A stretch of 64,000 nt of DNA, taken from positions 62,001 to 126,000 of the forward strand of contig JAIUPO010000008.1 of the NCBI GenBank assembly GCA_020160805.1, written 5' to 3'. Shown piece by piece: positions 61,613-64,000 of the stretch (positions within the stretch are counted from its first letter, which is position 1; each line of letters starts with the position of its first letter). A program made the translations under genes and the position numbers. Source of the stretch: Actinomycetota bacterium. Its GTDB lineage: Bacteria > Actinomycetota > Actinomycetes > Actinomycetales > Dermatophilaceae. Below the pieces are notes generated by a model, which saw only the letters and a program-made list of their open reading frames with translations, had not been told where the DNA came from and made no database searches.

Positions 61613-62845
61613 TCAGCGGCGGTCCGCGCCGAGCGCGGCCACGGCATCCGCAACCGCACGGTCATACTCCTTCCTGCCGAACACGAAGGGTCCGAACGAG
61701 CGGTAATCGCGCTCCGGTCGGTGTGGCTGTTGGAAGTCCTGCCACATGACCAGATCGTCGGTCACCTCGATGCGCGCGTCCAAGGGCCAGCACCCGACTT
61801 CGCCGCAGTCGCAGCCGAGGAGCCAGGCGCGGCCCGGCTCCGGCCATTGCCTCGCGGCGCGCCCCAGGTAGTACCGCGTGAGGTCGCCGAAGCGGAAGGA
61901 TGCAGGAACGAGGCCGGAGTAGTCGCCCGCCAGCTCCCAGCCTCGCGACGTCTCGAAGTCGGCCACGAGGTCGATAAGCGAACAGCCATTAACCATCGGC
62001 ACGATCTCCGGCGGATCGTCGGCCGTGATCTCGAAGACCACGGTGTCCGCCCGGCCCAAGGGGACCGGAAAACACCAGCCATCACGTCCCGGAGGCTGCC
62101 CAGCCTCTGCGCGAATCGCCCGGGCGGCGTAGGCGGCCAGCGGCGCCGCGAGATCGCGGACGTCTTTCGGCCAGGTCTCGTCGGCGTAGGTGCAGGTGAG
62201 GTAGAGGTGGCGGGCATGAGCCAGCGGAGCGCGCAACTGTATGGGGAGCCGGGGGAGCGCCCAGTCCGCCGCCACGTCCTTGGGCGCCAGCTGCCCCGTG
62301 ACGCAGGTGTGCCAGGCGCGGGCGAGAGTCAGCAAGACGTTGCGCGTGTCGTCCGGCAGATTGTCGAGGAGGGAGTCAACGCCGTCCATGCTTGCGCGGA
62401 CCAGATCGTCCGCCGGCACTGGGTCGAGGTGAGCGCTGAGCGGCTCTCCGAGGAGAACCATCCCGGTCGAGAGCGCCTGGTGCAGATCAATGGCGAGAGT
62501 CGCGTTGGCCACGGGGGGACCCGGCTTGGCGACGAGCTGATCCCGCAACCAGTCGCCATACAGGAAGTCAGGCATTGGCGGATAGGTCCAGGGTCGGAGC
62601 CGATCGGCCACGACCACCACGACCTCCAACGATCGGCCCCCGGCCCGTCGCCCCGAGATCGCGCTGAGCGCTCGGGCAAGGTCCAAGCGCTCGCCGTCGT
62701 CCAGCGATCGATCCACCACGGCGAGGAAGTCAAGATCGCTTGCTGGCCGCAGCCCGCCATCCACAGCGGAGCCGAACAGATAGAGCCCGACCAGGTTGGA
62801 GCCGACGACCCGCTGAAGAACAGAGAGAACCAATCCTTGCGACAC
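61613..62845 (-). CDS. Aminoglycoside adenylyltransferase-like protein fused to an unrelated C-terminal domain
   Basis: 410 residues. Residues 1-245 match AadA/ANT-type nucleotidyltransferases: YLFGSAVDGGLRPASDLDFL has the GSx10DxD active site, and the C-terminal helical substrate domain follows. From about residue 250 a second domain begins: DTVVFEITADDPPEIVPMVN, LLGCDCGEVGCWPLDARIEV and RDYRSFGPFVFGRKEYDRAV, which I know only as a separate small actinobacterial protein of unknown function. No membrane part. The fusion is in frame with no stop. It may come from a deletion between two genes. Resistance to streptomycin/spectinomycin is possible but unproven. Confidence 0.75.
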   Translation of the reverse strand: MSQGLVLSVLQRVVGSNLVGLYLFGSAVDGGLRPASDLDFLAVVDRSLDDGERLDLARALSAISGRRAGGRSLEVVVVVADRLRPWTYPPMPDFLYGDWLRDQLVAKPGPPVANATLAIDLHQALSTGMVLLGEPLSAHLDPVPADDLVRASMDGVDSLLDNLPDDTRNVLLTLARAWHTCVTGQLAPKDVAADWALPRLPIQLRAPLAHARHLYLTCTYADETWPKDVRDLAAPLAAYAARAIRAEAGQPPGRDGWCFPVPLGRADTVVFEITADDPPEIVPMVNGCSLIDLVADFETSRGWELAGDYSGLVPASFRFGDLTRYYLGRAARQWPEPGRAWLLGCDCGEVGCWPLDARIEVTDDLVMWQDFQQPHRPERDYRSFGPFVFGRKEYDRAVADAVAALGADRR

Positions 62846-62879
62846 CTGGCGAGTGTGGCAGGTGTGGGGTCAGTCAGCC

Positions 62880-63476
62880 CTAGTTGCGGTTCAGGCCAAA
62901 CTTTCGGGTCAGGAGCTTTTTCTTCCAATAGGACTCGATCTGCTCGATCGTTTCATCGGGAGTGTTGGTGTCGACGACTTCGAGGACCGACACCTGGTAG
63001 TGGCGCAAGCCCTGTCTGGCCGCAGCTCGCAACGCTACGTCCCCGCCGTCGCCGCCAGCGGCGTAGCTAGCCCAGCGCCCCAGGAGGCTTTCCGCGCCCT
63101 TAGCCGAGCCGACGTACTGGTGGCCAGAGTCACGATCAACAAGTACATAGACGCCCTTGACACTGCGGAGCACCTGCTTCCACCCATCAGGTAGAGAGGA
63201 GATCGCGTCTACCGGTCGGACGAATGAGCGGAAACCAGGGAAGGGTGGTTCGTACTGCTGCGCGATCTCGGTCACGGGCTTCGCCTGGTTCCTGGCGAGT
63301 TGGACCCAGGCGCGCGTACCGGGACCCCAGTCGATAACCACTTTGTCTTGGTACTCAGCCAAGGCTTCGAGCGGATGCATCGCATACCTGTGGAATCCCG
63401 AAATGTCGTGCCTCAACATCGGGTCAAGACTGCCCGGCGGGCAAACCTCCCGCCGGTCGACCTGGTACAGCCCCAC
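62880..63476 (-). CDS. GIY-YIG nuclease domain protein, 5'-truncated
   Basis: 198 residues from GTG 63476. The GIY-YIG core is at 105-180: GVYVLVDRDSGHQYVGSAKG, LLGRWASYAAGGDGGD, and a C-terminal QIESYWKKKLLTRKFGLNRN with the catalytic-type Glu. The N-terminal half looks like a target-binding domain. The same frame continues 16 codons further upstream with family-like sequence (RRKPHFVVTESRKTVF) to a TAA at 63525-63527, where transposon sequence begins. The gene has very probably lost its start to that insertion. Confidence 0.7.
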   Translation of the reverse strand: MGLYQVDRREVCPPGSLDPMLRHDISGFHRYAMHPLEALAEYQDKVVIDWGPGTRAWVQLARNQAKPVTEIAQQYEPPFPGFRSFVRPVDAISSLPDGWKQVLRSVKGVYVLVDRDSGHQYVGSAKGAESLLGRWASYAAGGDGGDVALRAAARQGLRHYQVSVLEVVDTNTPDETIEQIESYWKKKLLTRKFGLNRN

Positions 63477-63527
63477 GAATACGGTCTTGCGGGACTCGGT
63501 GACGACAAAGTGTGGCTTGCGCCGTTA

Positions 63528-64000
63528 AATGGCGGGGTTCTGTAGGTGATATGTGGCGGGCCCCGGTCAACTGACGCCGATGACGAGAGTGCTGGCGGCG
63601 GCTTCGATGACGTCGTTGGTGATGGTGTCGAGTTCGTTGATCTTCAGGACGCGCTCGATCTGGGGGAAGAGTCGTTCCAGAAGCCGGAAGTTACCTCGGG
63701 TGATCCGGGCGATGGCGGCGATGGCTTGGGCGTCGGTGAAGTCCTCTGGGTCGAGGATCTTACCGAGGGCGCGCCAATGCCGTTGCAGGACGAAGAGCAG
63801 TTCCTCCTTGCCCAGGGGCCGGTACTGGTGGGCGAAGCCGACGCGGCTGTAGAACTGGGGATAGTGGCTGAACTGCTTCTCTAGACCGGGCATGCCGATC
63901 AGGATGAGGGCAAGGTTTTCTCGGTCGTAGCGATCGCGCAGCAGTTCCATTGCGGTGGGGCGGAGGCGTTCGGACTCATCGACGATGACCAGCTCCACGT
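63528..64000 (-). mobile_element. End of a transposon, continuing beyond the window
   Basis: The truncated GIY-YIG frame stops at about 63525 and an AAA ATPase gene of the TniB/IstB type follows on the same strand at 63567. The edge near 63530-63560 (GTTCTGTAGGTGATATGTGG) is the likely terminal inverted repeat, starting TGTAGG. The other end and the transposase lie outside. No octamer copy is present in this part. Confidence 0.55.
63567..64000 (-). CDS. Transposon AAA ATPase (TniB/IstB-like), partial
   Basis: At least 143 residues; the N-terminus with Walker A is beyond the window. Walker B is LVIVDESERLRP, and LILIGMPGLEKQFSHYPQFY (sensor 1 region) and RITRGNFRLLERLFPQIERV (sensor 2 region with Arg) follow. 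Such ATPases choose target DNA for a DDE transposase and protect the element from re-insertion. Stop codon at 63567-63569. Confidence 0.75.
   Translation of the reverse strand, partial: VELVIVDESERLRPTAMELLRDRYDRENLALILIGMPGLEKQFSHYPQFYSRVGFAHQYRPLGKEELLFVLQRHWRALGKILDPEDFTDAQAIAAIARITRGNFRLLERLFPQIERVLKINELDTITNDVIEAAASTLVIGVS

Overview
The window is very GC-rich by eye, and almost every open frame ends its codons in G or C. It carries families typical of Actinobacteria: DUF5926, DUF5302, a roadblock/LC7 protein, an MptB-like mannosyltransferase, a heteromeric acyl-CoA dehydrogenase pair, two CrcB half-channels and an ECF42-type sigma factor beside a DGPF/YciI protein. I infer a chromosomal segment of an actinobacterium, probably order Micrococcales. 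Genes lie on both strands in short operons with many 4-bp ATGA/GTGA overlaps. No rRNA, tRNA, CRISPR array or phage module was seen, and no gene-free stretch exceeds about 300 bases.

Layout. 0-9.7 kb: a PLP decarboxylase, two acyl-CoA dehydrogenase subunits, lipoproteins, and an exonuclease with a cNMP/CBS/DUF294 protein. 9.8-16.3 kb: a heterodimeric ABC exporter, a CrcB pair and an M3 oligopeptidase. 16.5-19.7 kb: a sunset-domain protein, then a DUF1479 oxygenase divergent from a ROK repressor with a visible operator. 19.7-26.6 kb: a minus-strand block with a mannosyltransferase, GT2, DUF5926, a HATPase, an EthA-like monooxygenase, a PfkB kinase and small proteins. 26.7-28.1 kb: a scrambled set of gene remnants (ferredoxin, radical SAM, aldehyde dehydrogenase). 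28.2-36.8 kb: roadblock protein, a two-component system with a Ddl-like ATP-grasp protein, glycogen phosphorylase and DUF808. 37-42.6 kb: a secreted peptide, a PIG-L deacetylase, a three-gene unit (N-formylglutamate amidohydrolase, QEGLA metalloprotease-like protein, glutathione-synthase-like ATP-grasp) and an MFS transporter. 42.7-50.4 kb: a toxin-antitoxin pair, a UvrA paralogue, YciI plus sigma factor, DinB, a methyltransferase, a broken SDR gene and a GNAT. 50.5-56.3 kb: a three-gene operon (GNAT, cyclase-like, Gfo/Idh), an esterase, a collapsed lutA-lutC remnant and a YiiX-like hydrolase. 56.3-60.7 kb: a Nudix-regulator locus with a palindromic operator, an SPFH protein and an NAD-kinase-like protein. 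60.8-64 kb: a PIN toxin module, an aadA-type fusion, a 5'-truncated GIY-YIG gene and the edge of a transposon with an AAA ATPase that runs off the window.

Three things stand out. First, the octamer GTATGCCG (or its complement CGGCATAC) occurs about 70 times by my hand count, roughly thirty times more than base composition predicts. It occurs equally on both strands, in and out of genes and in all frames, which looks like selection on the DNA itself. Second, several small divergent or operonic units have readable regulatory DNA: the ROK operator on a TTGACA promoter, and the Nudix-regulator palindrome between the SPFH and Nudix genes. Third, several genes are broken in the same way, with both ends kept and the middle lost, which points to repeated in-gene deletions or to an assembly problem.
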